A DNA stretch of 64,000 nucleotides from an uncultured Sphingomonadaceae bacterium (GCA_903871605.1 CAIQHF010000036.1:186001-250000), one strand, 5' to 3'; positions 42,371-52,208 are shown, numbered from the stretch's first letter. Numbers and translations: made by a program. Notes: generated by a model not told the origin, from the letters alone.

Positions 42371-43402
42371 CTAGTGGTTCCCCTGTACGAGTGCGATCGC
42401 CGCGTCCGCGATCTTGGCGGCGCTCGGGACATGCGCGGTCTCGAGCGGCTTGGAGAAGGGCACCGGATTGAACGGCGCGCCGACGCGGGCGACCGGTGCC
42501 TTGAGCTTGCCAAACAGCTTCTCCTGCACCACCGCGGCGATCTCGGCGCCGACGCCGAACGGCACCACCGCCTCGTGGACGACGAGCAGCCGCCCGGTCT
42601 TGGCGACCGAGGCGAGCACGGTCTCCTGGTCCCAGGGCGCGATCGTGCGCAGATCGATGATCTCGGCGCTGACGCCGGCCTCGCCAAGCGCTGCCAGCGC
42701 CATCTGGCACTCGTTCATCATCCGCGCATAGCTGACGATGGTGATGTCGCTGCCCCCGACGACGACATTGGCCTTGCCGATCGGCACGCGGTGGCCGGCG
42801 TCGAAGGCGGGGTAGGGCGTCCAGTAATTGGGCATGTTCTCGACGAACAATACCGGATCGGGATCGTCGATCGCCGATCGCATCAGCCCGTAGGCGTCGG
42901 CCGAATTGGACGGGATCACCACCTTGATCCCCGCGGTGTGCGCGAACCAGGCCTCGAGAAAGTCGGCGTGCTGTCCGCCGGTCGAGAAGCCCGCGCCGGT
43001 CATCGTGCGGATCACGATCGGCACGTTGGTCTGCCCGCCCGACATATAGCGCAGCTTGGCGGCATGATTGACGATCATGTCCATCGCGACCGTCGTGAAG
43101 TTCATCAGCATGATCTCGGCGACGGGCTTGTAGCCCGCGAGGCTCGCGCCGATCGCGCAGCCGATGATCGCCTGCTCGGAGATCGGCGTCGAGCGCACGC
43201 GCGTTTCGCCGAACCGCGTCGACAGCCCCTTGGTGACGCCGGTGACGCCGCCCTCTTCGGGGTCGGCGACATCCTCGCCGAGCACGACGATCTTGTCGTC
43301 CTCCGCCATCGCGTCGGCGAGCGCCTGGTTGAGCGCCTGCAGGATCGTGACCGGTTTGGCGGTCTTCTCGGCGGGCTTTTCCGCCACCATCGCGTCGCTC
43401 AT
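42371..43402 (-). CDS. 2-oxoacid dehydrogenase E1 component, beta subunit
   Basis: A 343-residue transketolase-like E1 beta: VTILQALNQALADAMAEDDK, VVLGEDVADPEEGGVTGVTK, RVRSTPISEQAIIGCAIGAS, TGAGFSTGGQHADFLEAWFA and RLLVVHEAVVPFGVGAEIAA are typical of PdhB, AcoB and branched-chain E1 beta. The start at 43402 overlaps the E1 alpha stop (ATGA). With E1 alpha it should decarboxylate a 2-oxo acid or acetoin using TPP and pass the acyl group to a lipoyl arm. Its likely partner is the small lipoyl protein just downstream. Confidence 0.92.
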   Translation of the reverse strand: MSDAMVAEKPAEKTAKPVTILQALNQALADAMAEDDKIVVLGEDVADPEEGGVTGVTKGLSTRFGETRVRSTPISEQAIIGCAIGASLAGYKPVAEIMLMNFTTVAMDMIVNHAAKLRYMSGGQTNVPIVIRTMTGAGFSTGGQHADFLEAWFAHTAGIKVVIPSNSADAYGLMRSAIDDPDPVLFVENMPNYWTPYPAFDAGHRVPIGKANVVVGGSDITIVSYARMMNECQMALAALGEAGVSAEIIDLRTIAPWDQETVLASVAKTGRLLVVHEAVVPFGVGAEIAAVVQEKLFGKLKAPVARVGAPFNPVPFSKPLETAHVPSAAKIADAAIALVQGNH

Positions 43403-44382
43403 GCGGCCTCTCCATAGACGTCGCTGGACAGTTGCTCGAGCCCGGGGAAGGCGGAGCCGAGCGCATAATCGACCGCCTCGTCGAGCTGCGCCTCGGCATC
43501 GCGCTCGAAGCCCGCGAGCTGATCCTCGGTCGCGGCGCCGTCGGCGATCAGCTGCGCGCGGAAGATCGGATAGGGGTCCTTCGCGACCCATTCGGCCTTG
43601 TAGGCCTTGTCCATATAGGCATCGGCGTCACCGAAGACGTGGCCATAGTGGCGGAAGGTCATCGCCTCGATCAGCGTCGGGCCTTCGCCGGCGCGCGCGC
43701 GTTCGACCGCCTCGCGCGCGGCGCCGTACATCGCGATCGGATCGTTGCCGTCGACATGGATGCCCGCCATTCCGTAAGCGGCGGCCCGATCGGCGATCCG
43801 CGCGACCGGCGTCGTCTTGGCATAGGCCGAATGCTCGCCCCAGCGGTTGTTCTGGCACAGGAAGATCACCGGCAGTTTCCACACCGAGGCGAGGTTGAGC
43901 GACTCGTGGAACGCGCCGATGTTCGAGGCGCCGTCGCCGAAGGTCGCGACCGCGACGCGGCCGTCGCCCGACAGCTGCGACGCCCAGCCGAGCCCGTTGG
44001 CGATCGGCATCGACGAGCCGACGACGCCGGTCGTCACCATGATCCCCTTCTTGGGGTAGGTGAGGTGCATCGGGCCGCCCTTGCCCTTGCAGGTGCCGTC
44101 GATGCGGCCGGCGATCTCGGCCCAGAGCTGCTTCAAGGGCAGCCCCTTGGCGATCATGTCGTGGATGCCGCGATAGATGGTGACCAGATAGTCGTCGTCG
44201 GTGAGGTTGACCGACAGTGCGGCGGGGATCACCTCCTGCCCGCGATAGCTGTAATAGGGCATGATAAGCCGCCCGGTGCTGATCACCTTGCGGCTGCGCT
44301 CGTCATTGGCCTTGAGCAGCGCCATCCGGCGAAACATCTCCACCTGCGTCGCCGCATCGGGTGTGTGGCTGTTGGTCAGCAT
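43399..44382 (-). CDS. 2-oxoacid dehydrogenase E1 component, alpha subunit
   Basis: A 327-residue TPP-dependent E1 alpha. The ThDP motif GDGASNIGAFHESLNLASVW followed by KLPVIFLCQNN, plus GKGGPMHLTYPKKGIMVTTG and MTFRHYGHVFGDADAYMDKA, match acetoin or pyruvate dehydrogenase E1 alpha (AcoA/PdhA). The phosphorylatable-loop Ser region is shortened as in bacterial acetoin enzymes. Substrate is unproven; a ring-cleavage 2-oxo acid is possible. It heads the E1alpha-E1beta-lipoyl operon, with no E2 acyltransferase or E3 gene nearby. Confidence 0.92.
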   Translation of the reverse strand: MLTNSHTPDAATQVEMFRRMALLKANDERSRKVISTGRLIMPYYSYRGQEVIPAALSVNLTDDDYLVTIYRGIHDMIAKGLPLKQLWAEIAGRIDGTCKGKGGPMHLTYPKKGIMVTTGVVGSSMPIANGLGWASQLSGDGRVAVATFGDGASNIGAFHESLNLASVWKLPVIFLCQNNRWGEHSAYAKTTPVARIADRAAAYGMAGIHVDGNDPIAMYGAAREAVERARAGEGPTLIEAMTFRHYGHVFGDADAYMDKAYKAEWVAKDPYPIFRAQLIADGAATEDQLAGFERDAEAQLDEAVDYALGSAFPGLEQLSSDVYGEAA

Positions 44383-44495
44383 CGTGTCCGCCCTCTCCGT
44401 GTCGCGGCGGACGTTCGATCAATCATCGCCGCTTCTCAAGCGGGCAGCGCCGCCACGCCTCCGGTATCGAGTCCGCGATGTTGCTCAGGGGGCGC

Positions 44496-45407
44496 TCAAG
44501 CGAGCTTGGCGATGACCTCCTCGCCCATCCGCGCGGCATTGTCGCACCATTCGGCGACGCTCTCGCCCTCGACCGAGACGCCCGCCGCCACGACGCCCAT
44601 CGCGCGATAGGTGCCGGCCTGATCGACCAGCTCCTGGTAGGAGCAGCGCTGCCCCGGCTTGTTGAGCCCGCCGAGCACGACTTCGGGCGGCTCGGCGCGG
44701 CCGATCTTCTCGCAATGCGCGAGCATGTAATCGATGCCCTTCTTGAGGTCCTCTTCGCCGGTCATGTCGAAGGTCCGCGTCGTCGCCGTCGACAGCCCAT
44801 CGGTGAAGAAGGGATACCAGGCATCGCCCAGCTCGACCGCGCGGCGGATCGCGCGCGGCGCGTTGCCGCCGACCAGGAAGGGCGGGTGCGGCTTCTGCAC
44901 CGGGCCGGGCTGGATGCGGTTGCCATACGCCTGGTAGCCGGTGCCCTCGAACGCGAATTCCTCGCCGGAGAGCGCCAGTTTGAGCGCGTGCATATATTCG
45001 TCCATCAGCTCGTTGCGCTGCTCGAAATCGACGCCGAGCGCGCGATATTCGCCCTTGAGGTAGCCCGCGCCAAAACCGAGCAGCACGCGTCCGTTCGAGA
45101 AGAGATCGAGCGACGCGACCGAGCGCGCGACGATGAACGGGTTGCGGTACGAGAGCACGAGGATGCCGGTCTGCAGCTTGACCTTTCTCGTCGCCGCCGC
45201 GACCAGCGAGAGCATCACGAACGGATCCTGCGCATTGTGACCGCCGCTATCGAGCCAGCGGCCGGTAGGCGCGGGATGATCGGTGACGCAGGCGGCGTGG
45301 AAACCCGCCTTCTCGATTGCGGCACCAACCTTTGCGACGGCATCGAGCGTGTAGAATTCGCTTGCGCCCGCGAGGCGGTCGAAGGGGAGCGGGATATTGA
45401 TCTTCAT
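44496..45407 (-). CDS. LLM-class F420-dependent oxidoreductase (Rv2161c-like subfamily)
   Basis: A 303-residue luciferase-like enzyme. [60 protein letters not shown] followed by [16 protein letters not shown], and [20 protein letters not shown] are typical of the F420 subfamily recalled as TIGR03619 (Rv2161c type). It likely uses F420H2/F420 for hydride transfer to an unknown substrate. The ATG at 45407 ([15 protein letters not shown]) is clear, since the open frame upstream covers the next gene's shadow. It is 32 bases downstream of an SDR on the same strand. Confidence 0.85.
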   Translation of the reverse strand: MKINIPLPFDRLAGASEFYTLDAVAKVGAAIEKAGFHAACVTDHPAPTGRWLDSGGHNAQDPFVMLSLVAAATRKVKLQTGILVLSYRNPFIVARSVASLDLFSNGRVLLGFGAGYLKGEYRALGVDFEQRNELMDEYMHALKLALSGEEFAFEGTGYQAYGNRIQPGPVQKPHPPFLVGGNAPRAIRRAVELGDAWYPFFTDGLSTATTRTFDMTGEEDLKKGIDYMLAHCEKIGRAEPPEVVLGGLNKPGQRCSYQELVDQAGTYRAMGVVAAGVSVEGESVAEWCDNAARMGEEVIAKLA

Positions 45408-45439
45408 CGGTGCAAGCCTTTCTCGGGCAAGGTTCGGGA

Positions 45440-46324
45440 TCAGCTGTCGCTGCTGCCGCGCGGCGCATAGCCAGCGGTATCGTGGAGCGCCCAGCCATGG
45501 CCGTCCCGCGTGCGGAACCAGCCCGACGATGCCCAGGAGCCACCGTCGACGGGCAATACGATCCCGGTGACGTAGCTGCTCATCGCGGAGGCGAGGTAGA
45601 GCGCCGCCTTGCCGCACTCGTCGTCGATGCCCGGCCGGCCGAGCGGGATCCGGCGCGCGGTCGCGGCCTCGTGCTCGGGCGAGATGGTGGGCCATTTGGA
45701 TGGATCGACCGGGCCGGTGACATTGCCCCGCGTCCCCGGCGTCACGGTATAGTCGGGCGCGATCGCGTTGACGCGGATGCCATGCTCGGCAAGCTCGAGC
45801 GCCATCGTGCGGGTGAAGCTGTTCATCCCCGCCTTGCACGCCGCATAGACCGCGTAGCTCGGCGCCGCGCGCGACGCCTCGATGCTGGTGACGTTGACGA
45901 CCGCGCCGCCGTGCGCCTCGCGGATCATGATCGGCACCGCCGCCGATGTCGCAGCGAACAGGCTGATCAGGTTGAGATCGATATGCTTGCGCCACGATCG
46001 CTCGGACTGGTCGAGAAATGCTTTGCCGCTGACGCCGCCGGCGTTGTTGACGAGGATGTCGATGCGGCCGAAATGCGCGTCCGCTTTGGCGATCATCGCC
46101 CGCACCTGCGCAGTATCGGCCATGTCGGTCTGCAGCGGCAGCGCGGCGCGACCCGTTTCGCTTATGCGCGCAGCCGTCTCGTCGCAGCGCTCGGCTATGA
46201 TGTCGGCAATGACGATGTCGGCGCCCGCCGATGCCAGCTCCAGCGCGATCGCGCGGCCGATGCCGCCGCCTCCGCCGGTGACGACGGCAACCTTGTCGGT
46301 GAGGAGATAATCGGCTGGCTGCAC
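45440..46324 (-). CDS. Short-chain dehydrogenase/reductase (SDR)
   Basis: A 294-residue [63 protein letters not shown] (Tyr-Ala-Ala-Cys-Lys, catalytic Ser in VTSIE) and [20 protein letters not shown] identify it. It has a C-terminal tail about 30 residues longer than usual ([20 protein letters not shown]). Start is probably the GTG at 46324, weakly supported by GAGAGG further upstream. An in-frame ATG at 46399 is less likely. First gene of a two-gene unit with the F420-type LLM enzyme, suggesting they act on successive redox steps. Confidence 0.84.
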   Translation of the reverse strand: MQPADYLLTDKVAVVTGGGGGIGRAIALELASAGADIVIADIIAERCDETAARISETGRAALPLQTDMADTAQVRAMIAKADAHFGRIDILVNNAGGVSGKAFLDQSERSWRKHIDLNLISLFAATSAAVPIMIREAHGGAVVNVTSIEASRAAPSYAVYAACKAGMNSFTRTMALELAEHGIRVNAIAPDYTVTPGTRGNVTGPVDPSKWPTISPEHEAATARRIPLGRPGIDDECGKAALYLASAMSSYVTGIVLPVDGGSWASSGWFRTRDGHGWALHDTAGYAPRGSSDS

Positions 46325-46567
46325 GTCGGCGCGCCTCTCGTTTCGCGGGATCCGCTGTCTGCGGGGATCGGATTGGCTTGCCCCGAATGTCCGGGTCAAG
46401 CGAGGCGGTGGTCGATCGCCGGGGCGATGCGGCTGCGCAACGGGCGCTCGCCAACATCGCGGGACGGATATCGAAACCGTCGCGCAGCCACCTCGATTGA
46501 CTCGCTTCGGGCGCCAACCCCATCAGCCGCTAGACCCCTGACGCCTCGAACGCCGGAGCCTAGCTGC

Positions 46568-47551
46568 ATGTTTTCCGCGATCCTGATCGACAAGACCGAT
46601 GCCGGGCTCCAAGTCGCGTTGACCCGGCTCGACGAGGCGCAGCTGCCCGAAGGTGACGTCACCATCGCGGTCGAGTTTTCGACGCTCAACTACAAGGATG
46701 GGCTTGCGATTACGGGCAAGGGACCGGTCGTGCGCAAATATCCGATGGTGCCCGGAATCGATCTTGCCGGCACCGTGACCGAGAGCAGCCATGCCGACTG
46801 GAAGGCGGGCGACAGGGTGGTGCTGAACGGCTGGGGCGTGGGCGAGGGCCATTGGGGCGGGCTCGCTCAGAAGGCACGGCTCAAGGGCGACTGGCTGGTG
46901 CCGCTGCCGCACGCGTTCACGCCGCGCCAGGCGATGGCGATCGGCACCGCCGGCTATACAGCGAGCCTCAGCGTCGAGGCGCTGCTTGCCGCGGGTGTCG
47001 CGCCGGGACAGGGCGAGATCCTCGTCACCGGCGCCACCGGCGGAGTCGGCAGCGTCGCGATCGCGCTGCTCGCCAAGGCGGGCTTCACCGTCGTCGCCGC
47101 GACCGGCAAGGCGGCCGAAGAGGCCTATCTCAAGGCACTCGGCGCGACGTCCGTCGTCGATCGCGGCGAACTTTCGACACCGGGCAAGCCGTTCCAGAAG
47201 GAGCGCTGGGCAGGCGCGATCGACTCGGTTGGCAGTACCACGCTCGCCAACATCTGCGCGGCGACCAAATATGGCGGGGCGGTCGCCGCGTGCGGGCTGG
47301 CAGGCGGATCGGATTTCCCGTCGAGCGTGATGCCCTTCATCCTGCGCGGCGTGCGGCTGCTCGGCGTCGACAGCGTCATGGCACCCAAACCGGCGCGGAT
47401 CGCCGCCTGGGCGCGACTGGCGCGCGATCTCGATCCGGCGGCATTGGAGACGATCGCCACCGAAATCCCGCTCGGCGAGGCGATCGCAGCGGCGGCCAAG
47501 CTGATGGACGGCACGGTGCGCGGGAGGTTCGTTGTCGACGTCAATCGCTGA
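46568..47551 (+). CDS. acuI: MDR oxidoreductase, acrylyl-CoA reductase (AcuI/YhdH) family
   Basis: A 327-residue NADPH-dependent MDR enzyme without zinc ligands. [80 protein letters not shown] and [20 protein letters not shown] closely match AcuI/YhdH. AcuI reduces acryloyl-CoA to propionyl-CoA. Here it may detoxify acryloyl-CoA-type intermediates or reduce another enoyl-CoA. The ATG at 46568 starts [13 protein letters not shown]. It heads the forward operon to 53726, 34 bases before the acyl-CoA synthetase start. Confidence 0.88.
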   Translation: MFSAILIDKTDAGLQVALTRLDEAQLPEGDVTIAVEFSTLNYKDGLAITGKGPVVRKYPMVPGIDLAGTVTESSHADWKAGDRVVLNGWGVGEGHWGGLAQKARLKGDWLVPLPHAFTPRQAMAIGTAGYTASLSVEALLAAGVAPGQGEILVTGATGGVGSVAIALLAKAGFTVVAATGKAAEEAYLKALGATSVVDRGELSTPGKPFQKERWAGAIDSVGSTTLANICAATKYGGAVAACGLAGGSDFPSSVMPFILRGVRLLGVDSVMAPKPARIAAWARLARDLDPAALETIATEIPLGEAIAAAAKLMDGTVRGRFVVDVNR

Positions 47552-47585
47552 CGTGGGTCCGGATCGCGTGAGCATGGAGGGAGAG

Positions 47586-49289
47586 ATGCGTCCGCAGGCT
47601 ATTCCGCGCCCCTCGATCATATCGGGGATGCCGCTCGACGACGAGACCGGCATCGGCGCGCTGACCCTCTCGGGCTATCTGCGTGAGGTGACCGAACGTT
47701 ATGCGGACAACGAGGCGCTCGTGATCCACGAGGCGGGCAGCGTCACCCGCTGGAGCTACGCCGAGCTGTGGGATCAGGCGATGGCGGTGGCGCGCGCGCT
47801 CGCCGCCTGCGGGGTGGCCAAGGGTACGCGCGTCGGCGTGCTGATGACCAACCGACCCGAATGGCTCGCCGCGACCTTCGGCACCGCGCTTGCCGGCGGG
47901 ATCGCGGTCGGCCTGAGCACCTTTTCGACGCCGGCGGAACTCGACCATCTGCTGCGGGCCTCGTGCGTATCGGTGGTGCTGTTCGAGCGCCATGTGCTCA
48001 AGAAGGATTTTGCCGCGATACTCGGCGTTCTGGTGCCGGAGATCGCATCCGCGAGCCCGGGCGCGATCGAGAGCTTCGATTATCCCTATCTGCGCCATCT
48101 CGCGATGTGCGGTCCGAATGCGGGCGACGGCGAGGCGGCGATCGAGGGGTGGGAGAATTTCCTGGCGCGGGGCGCCGCCGTGTCGCCGGCGCTGATCGAC
48201 GCGATGGCCGCGACCGTGCATCCGAGCGACCCGGGGCTGCTGTTCTTCTCCTCGGGCTCGACCAGCAAGCCCAAGGGCATCCTCAACGCGCATCGCGGCG
48301 TCTGTCTGCAGCTGTGGCGCTGGGTGCGTTTCTATAATTACGAACCGGAGATCGTGATCCGCTGCTGGTCGGCGAACGGCTTCTTCTGGTCGGGCAATTT
48401 CGCGCAGGCATTCGGCGGCGCGCTGTCGACCGGCGGTAGCCTCGTTCTGCAGCCGACCTTCGTCGCCGACGAGGCGCTCAGACTGATGGAGGCCGAGCGC
48501 GTCACGCTTCCGGTTGCCTGGCCGCACCAATGGAAGCAACTTGCCGACGCCGCCAATTTCGCCGCCACCGATCTGAGCGCACTCCATTATGTCGGGCACA
48601 CCACGCCGCTCGGCCGGCACCCGACGGTCCATACCTCCTGGCAGGATCCGATGGCGGCCTATGGCAATACCGAGACCTTCACGATCAGCTCGATCTTCCC
48701 CTCGGGCACGTCGCCCGAGCGGATCGGCAGGAGCCACGGCGAACCGCAGCCGGGCATGGTCTTCAAGATCGTCGACCCGATGACGGGCGCGGTCGTCCCG
48801 ATGGGCGAGCGCGGCGAGATCGCGGTGAAGGGCCCGACGCTGATGCTTGGCTATGTCGGCATCCCGCTCGACGAAACGCTGGACGGCGAGGGCTTCTTCC
48901 GCACGGGCGACGGCGGTTATGTCGATGCCGACAACCGGCTCTATTGGGAAGGGCGTCTCACCGACATCATCAAGACCGGCGGCGCCAATGTCTCGCCGCT
49001 CGAGATCGACGACGTGCTGTCGACCTGTCCGGGGGTCAAGATAAGCATGACGGTGGGCGTGCCCGACGAGATGCTGGGCGAGATGGTGGTCGCCTGCATC
49101 ATCCCGTTCGAAGGTGTCGTGCTCGATGGCGGCGAGATCCGCGAATTCGCCCGGCGCAAGCTGGCCAGCTACAAGGTACCGCGTCGCGTGCTGTTCTTCC
49201 GCGAGTCCGATTTCGCGACCACCGGCAGCAACAAGATCAAGTCGAGCGACCTGCGCAAGCTGGCGGCCGCGCGGCTCGAGCCGGCCTGA
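47586..49289 (+). CDS. AMP-forming acyl-CoA synthetase
   Basis: A 567-residue ANL-superfamily ligase. The P-loop FFSSGSTSKPKGILNAHRG, AAYGNTETFTISSIFPSGTS, GEGFFRTGDGGYVDADNRLY, WEGRLTDIIKTGGANVSPLE and the C-terminal GSNKIKSSDLRK (catalytic Lys) are present. It activates an acid with ATP and CoA via an acyl-AMP. ATG at 47586 has GGAGGGAGAG directly before it, and further in-frame starts lie at 47574 and 47532. It probably introduces the pathway acid into the CoA-dependent part of the operon. An unusually long mid-region (residues 150-190) departs from the fatty-acid ligase pattern, suggesting a bulky substrate. Confidence 0.9.
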   Translation: MRPQAIPRPSIISGMPLDDETGIGALTLSGYLREVTERYADNEALVIHEAGSVTRWSYAELWDQAMAVARALAACGVAKGTRVGVLMTNRPEWLAATFGTALAGGIAVGLSTFSTPAELDHLLRASCVSVVLFERHVLKKDFAAILGVLVPEIASASPGAIESFDYPYLRHLAMCGPNAGDGEAAIEGWENFLARGAAVSPALIDAMAATVHPSDPGLLFFSSGSTSKPKGILNAHRGVCLQLWRWVRFYNYEPEIVIRCWSANGFFWSGNFAQAFGGALSTGGSLVLQPTFVADEALRLMEAERVTLPVAWPHQWKQLADAANFAATDLSALHYVGHTTPLGRHPTVHTSWQDPMAAYGNTETFTISSIFPSGTSPERIGRSHGEPQPGMVFKIVDPMTGAVVPMGERGEIAVKGPTLMLGYVGIPLDETLDGEGFFRTGDGGYVDADNRLYWEGRLTDIIKTGGANVSPLEIDDVLSTCPGVKISMTVGVPDEMLGEMVVACIIPFEGVVLDGGEIREFARRKLASYKVPRRVLFFRESDFATTGSNKIKSSDLRKLAAARLEPA

Positions 49290-49331
49290 TCGCGCCGGTC
49301 CGCACGAGACGCCGCACGAGGGGATGAACCG

Positions 49332-50108
49332 ATGACGGCCAACAATGCCGGATGGACGGACCTGGCGGGCCGCGTCGCGATCGTCACGGGTGCGGCGAGC
49401 GGCATCGGTGCGGGAATCGCCGAACTGCTGGCGGAATCGGGTGCCACCGTGATCGTCGCCGATCGCAACGAGGCCGGGGTACGTGCACAGGTCGCGCAGC
49501 TTGTCGAGGCCGGACACGCGGCCGATGCGATGATCGTCGATCTCGCCGACGAAACCGCGATCGAGCGAGCGTGCTCCGCCGCCGTCGAGCGCCACGGCGC
49601 GCCCTGGCTGCTGGTCAACAATGCCGGCGTCCATGATCGCCAGCCGCTGCTCGAGGTCACCGTCGCCGAATGGGAGCGGGTCAATGCGGTCAACGCGCTC
49701 GGCCCGTTCCTGATGATCCGTGCGCTGGTGCCGTCGATGATCGCGCGCGGCGAGGGCGGGCGGATCGTCAACGTCGCCTCGAACGTGGTGCTGGCGCCGA
49801 TGGTCGTCGGCCACATCTCCTATGCGGCGTCCAAGGCGGCGCTGCGGGCGATCAGCCAGACCGCGGCATTCGAGCTGGTCGAGCATCGGATCACGGTCAA
49901 CACCGTGCTTCCGGGCGGTGTCGATACGCCCGGCGCGCGCGGCGCGCAGGGTCCGGCACCAGCCGGCCCGGCGTCGTCGCGACGACCGCCGCTCGGTCTG
50001 TCGCAACCGCGCGACGTCGCCGCCGCCGTGCTGTTCTTCGCGACGCCCGCCGCGCGCGCGATCACCAATCAGCAGATCGCCGTCGACGGCGGTTTCTCGC
50101 TGACGTGA
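49332..50108 (+). CDS. Short-chain dehydrogenase/reductase (SDR)
   Basis: A 258-residue SDR starting MTANNAGWTDLAGRVAIVTG. AASGIGAGIAELLAESGATV, LLVNNAGVHDRQPLLEVTVA, catalytic Ser in NVASNVVLAPMVVGHI, Tyr-Lys in SYAASKAALRAISQT and the tail ITNQQIAVDGGFSLT are classical. It sits 42 bases after the acyl-CoA synthetase and 14 before the SnoaL-like gene, in the same operon. Confidence 0.88.
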   Translation: MTANNAGWTDLAGRVAIVTGAASGIGAGIAELLAESGATVIVADRNEAGVRAQVAQLVEAGHAADAMIVDLADETAIERACSAAVERHGAPWLLVNNAGVHDRQPLLEVTVAEWERVNAVNALGPFLMIRALVPSMIARGEGGRIVNVASNVVLAPMVVGHISYAASKAALRAISQTAAFELVEHRITVNTVLPGGVDTPGARGAQGPAPAGPASSRRPPLGLSQPRDVAAAVLFFATPAARAITNQQIAVDGGFSLT

Positions 50109-50122
50109 ACAAGGGGAACGTC

Positions 50123-50572
50123 ATGGCCGAAATTGCCTATATCGAGGACTTCATCGCGATCAGCCAGGTCAAGGCGCGCTACTGCCGCTGCCTCGATACC
50201 AAGGACTGGGTCGGCTACGCCGACGTCTTCACCGAAGACCTCGAACTTGATACGCGCCCGGCGGGTGGCATCGTCACCTATAGCCGCGACGAGGCGCTGC
50301 ATATGGTGCGCGCAGCGGTAGAGACCGCGGCGACGTGCCACCATGTCCATTCGCCCGAAATGACGATCGACGGCGATAGTGCGCAGGTCGTCTGGGCAAT
50401 GCAGGACCGCGTGGTGTGGGGCGCGGATCGCGCGCCGCGGATGGGCAATGCCGGCCACACCGGCTTCGGCCATTATCATGAGCAATATGTCCGCCAGGAT
50501 GGCCGCTGGCGGATCGCCAAGCAGGTGCTGACCCGCCTCCACATGGACGTCCATCCGCTCCCGACGAGGTAA
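50123..50572 (+). CDS. SnoaL-like / NTF2-fold protein
   Basis: A 149-residue NTF2-like protein: IEDFIAISQVKARYCRCLDT, KDWVGYADVFTEDLELDTRP, CHHVHSPEMTIDGDSAQVVW and RWRIAKQVLTRLHMDVHPL. This is the second SnoaL-like protein in the window (the other is at 6283), but it shares only the fold signatures with it. Such proteins catalyse isomerisation or dehydration of cyclic substrates or bind them. It is between an SDR and the double DUF4286-like gene (6-base gap). Confidence 0.83.
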   Translation: MAEIAYIEDFIAISQVKARYCRCLDTKDWVGYADVFTEDLELDTRPAGGIVTYSRDEALHMVRAAVETAATCHHVHSPEMTIDGDSAQVVWAMQDRVVWGADRAPRMGNAGHTGFGHYHEQYVRQDGRWRIAKQVLTRLHMDVHPLPTR

Positions 50573-50578
50573 GACATC

Positions 50579-51340
50579 ATGGCGCTCTATACGACGATCC
50601 ATCTGCACAATGTGCCCGCCGGCCGCGAGGACGACTATGCGCGCTGGTTCGATGGGCCGCACCGCGCGGCGCTCGCCGGACTGCGCGGCTTCGTCTCCGC
50701 CGATCGCTTCGAGGTGACGCCGCAGCAGATCATGGCCGACATCCCGCAGCCGTGGCGTTTCCTCAGCCTCTACGACTTCGACCTGCCCGACCCCAAGATC
50801 GACCTGCCCGCGCTCGGCCCGCTGATCGCCGGGGCACGCGACGGTGGGCTGGTCGCCGACGACGAGACCGAGCGGCTCTACAGCTACGCGATGTACTCGG
50901 ACTGGAAGGGCAGCGCGAATTGGCGAATCGGGGAGCCGCTGTCGGGGGTCAGCATCATCCTCGCCAACTTCATCCCGGGCCGCGAGGCCGAATATCACAG
51001 ATGGTATGACGAGGTGCACAGCGTCGAGGTGAGCAATGTCCCCGGCCATGTCGCGATGAAGCGCGGCCGGTTGTCCGATCTGCAGATCGAGCCCCGCCAT
51101 TATTGCCCAGGCGACCAGCTCGTGCTGTGCGCGCAGCAGACCGACGACCTGCTCTTCACCGTCCGCGATTTCAGCGCGCGCGCGCGGGGTGTCTCGCCGA
51201 GCGGGATCGCTATGGCGCCGCGCTCCTCCTCGGGATCGACCGCGCGGACCGTCCACTATTTCGCCAAGATCAGCGGCGACCGATTTTGGCCCGGCGGGAT
51301 CGCCTATGCCGGCGATCTGTCGGTCTATCCGCGCGACTGA
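50579..51340 (+). CDS. Tandem DUF4286-like (EthD-like) two-domain protein
   Basis: A 253-residue protein made of two related ferredoxin-like halves. The motif Y-x2-W[FY]D-x2-H-x7-G appears twice: DYARWFDGPHRAALAGLRGF in the first half and EYHRWYDEVHSVEVSNVPGH in the second, each followed by a beta strand and helix. The same motif occurs once in the 118-residue protein at 40618, supporting an internal duplication. It should form an intramolecular dimeric barrel. Function is unknown. It follows the SnoaL-like gene by 6 bases and precedes an SDR by 106. Confidence 0.75.
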   Translation: MALYTTIHLHNVPAGREDDYARWFDGPHRAALAGLRGFVSADRFEVTPQQIMADIPQPWRFLSLYDFDLPDPKIDLPALGPLIAGARDGGLVADDETERLYSYAMYSDWKGSANWRIGEPLSGVSIILANFIPGREAEYHRWYDEVHSVEVSNVPGHVAMKRGRLSDLQIEPRHYCPGDQLVLCAQQTDDLLFTVRDFSARARGVSPSGIAMAPRSSSGSTARTVHYFAKISGDRFWPGGIAYAGDLSVYPRD

Positions 51341-51446
51341 ACGGAGGTATCGCCGGCACGATGCGGAGCCCCTTGCCCTTGCCGGGGCGGCGGGCGAACC
51401 ATGCGGAGACGGCCCTTGAGCGGCCGGGCGCGGAGCGGAGTCGGAT

Positions 51447-52184
51447 TTGGCCAGGACGATCGTCATCACCGGAGCGGGGGCGGGACTGGGGCGCGCGCTC
51501 GCGCGGCGTTTCGCGGCGCTGGGCGAGACCGTCGTGCTGCTCGGGCGGACCTTGGCCAAGGTCGAGCAGGTCGCCTCGGAGATTGGCGGCCATGCCGTTG
51601 CCTGCGACGTCGGTTCGCCCGATTCGGTTCGCGCGGCATTCGCGGAGATCGGTGACCGGTTCGAGCGGATCGACGTGCTGATCAACAATGCCGGCGTGTT
51701 CGAACCATTCCGGATCGCGGACGCGACCGACGCGCAGATCATGCAGACGGTCGCGACCAATCTTTGCGGGCCGCTGCTGTGCGTCCGCAGCGCGCTGCCG
51801 TCGATTGGCGCAGGTGGCCATATCATCAACGTGAGCAGCGAATCCGTCGCGCTGCCTTTCCCGCATCTGCTCGTCTATCAGGCGACAAAGGCCGGTATCG
51901 AGCGCTTTTCCGAAGGGCTCGATCGCGAACTGGCGAGCGACAACATCCGCGTCACTTGCGTCCGCGCCGGACAGATGATGGATTCGGATTCGACCGGGCT
52001 CGCCGTCTCTCCGGAGGTCGCGATGCGGTTCGCGCAGGCGGCGATGGCGAACGGGCTCAATCTGCGCGAGCGGCCGATTTCCCAATATGCCTCGGTGACC
52101 GAGGCGTTCGTGGCGATCGTCAACATGCCCGCCGACATCCATATGGGGCTGGTCACCCTGTCAGCCCGCAAACCCGACGCCTGA
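51447..52184 (+). CDS. Short-chain dehydrogenase/reductase (SDR)
   Basis: A 245-residue SDR starting at TTG 51447 (ARTIVITGAGAGLGRALARR). Motifs: TGAGAGLGRALA, LINNAGVFEPFRIADATDAQ, NVSSESVALPFPHLLVYQAT (catalytic Ser and Tyr) and TKAGIERFSEGLDRELASDN. The TTG start is supported by the position of the glycine motif and a CGGAG upstream, but an ATG is absent. It precedes the aldehyde dehydrogenase by 24 bases. Confidence 0.83.
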   Translation: MARTIVITGAGAGLGRALARRFAALGETVVLLGRTLAKVEQVASEIGGHAVACDVGSPDSVRAAFAEIGDRFERIDVLINNAGVFEPFRIADATDAQIMQTVATNLCGPLLCVRSALPSIGAGGHIINVSSESVALPFPHLLVYQATKAGIERFSEGLDRELASDNIRVTCVRAGQMMDSDSTGLAVSPEVAMRFAQAAMANGLNLRERPISQYASVTEAFVAIVNMPADIHMGLVTLSARKPDA

Positions 52185-52208
52185 CCGCGCGGGCACGAGA
52201 GGAGATCC

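Noticed and set aside
43399-44382. Naming the E1 genes acoA/acoB (acetoin dehydrogenase)
   Set aside because: E1 sequences of acetoin, pyruvate and branched-chain enzymes are too similar to separate by eye, and there is no acoC or acetoin regulator nearby.
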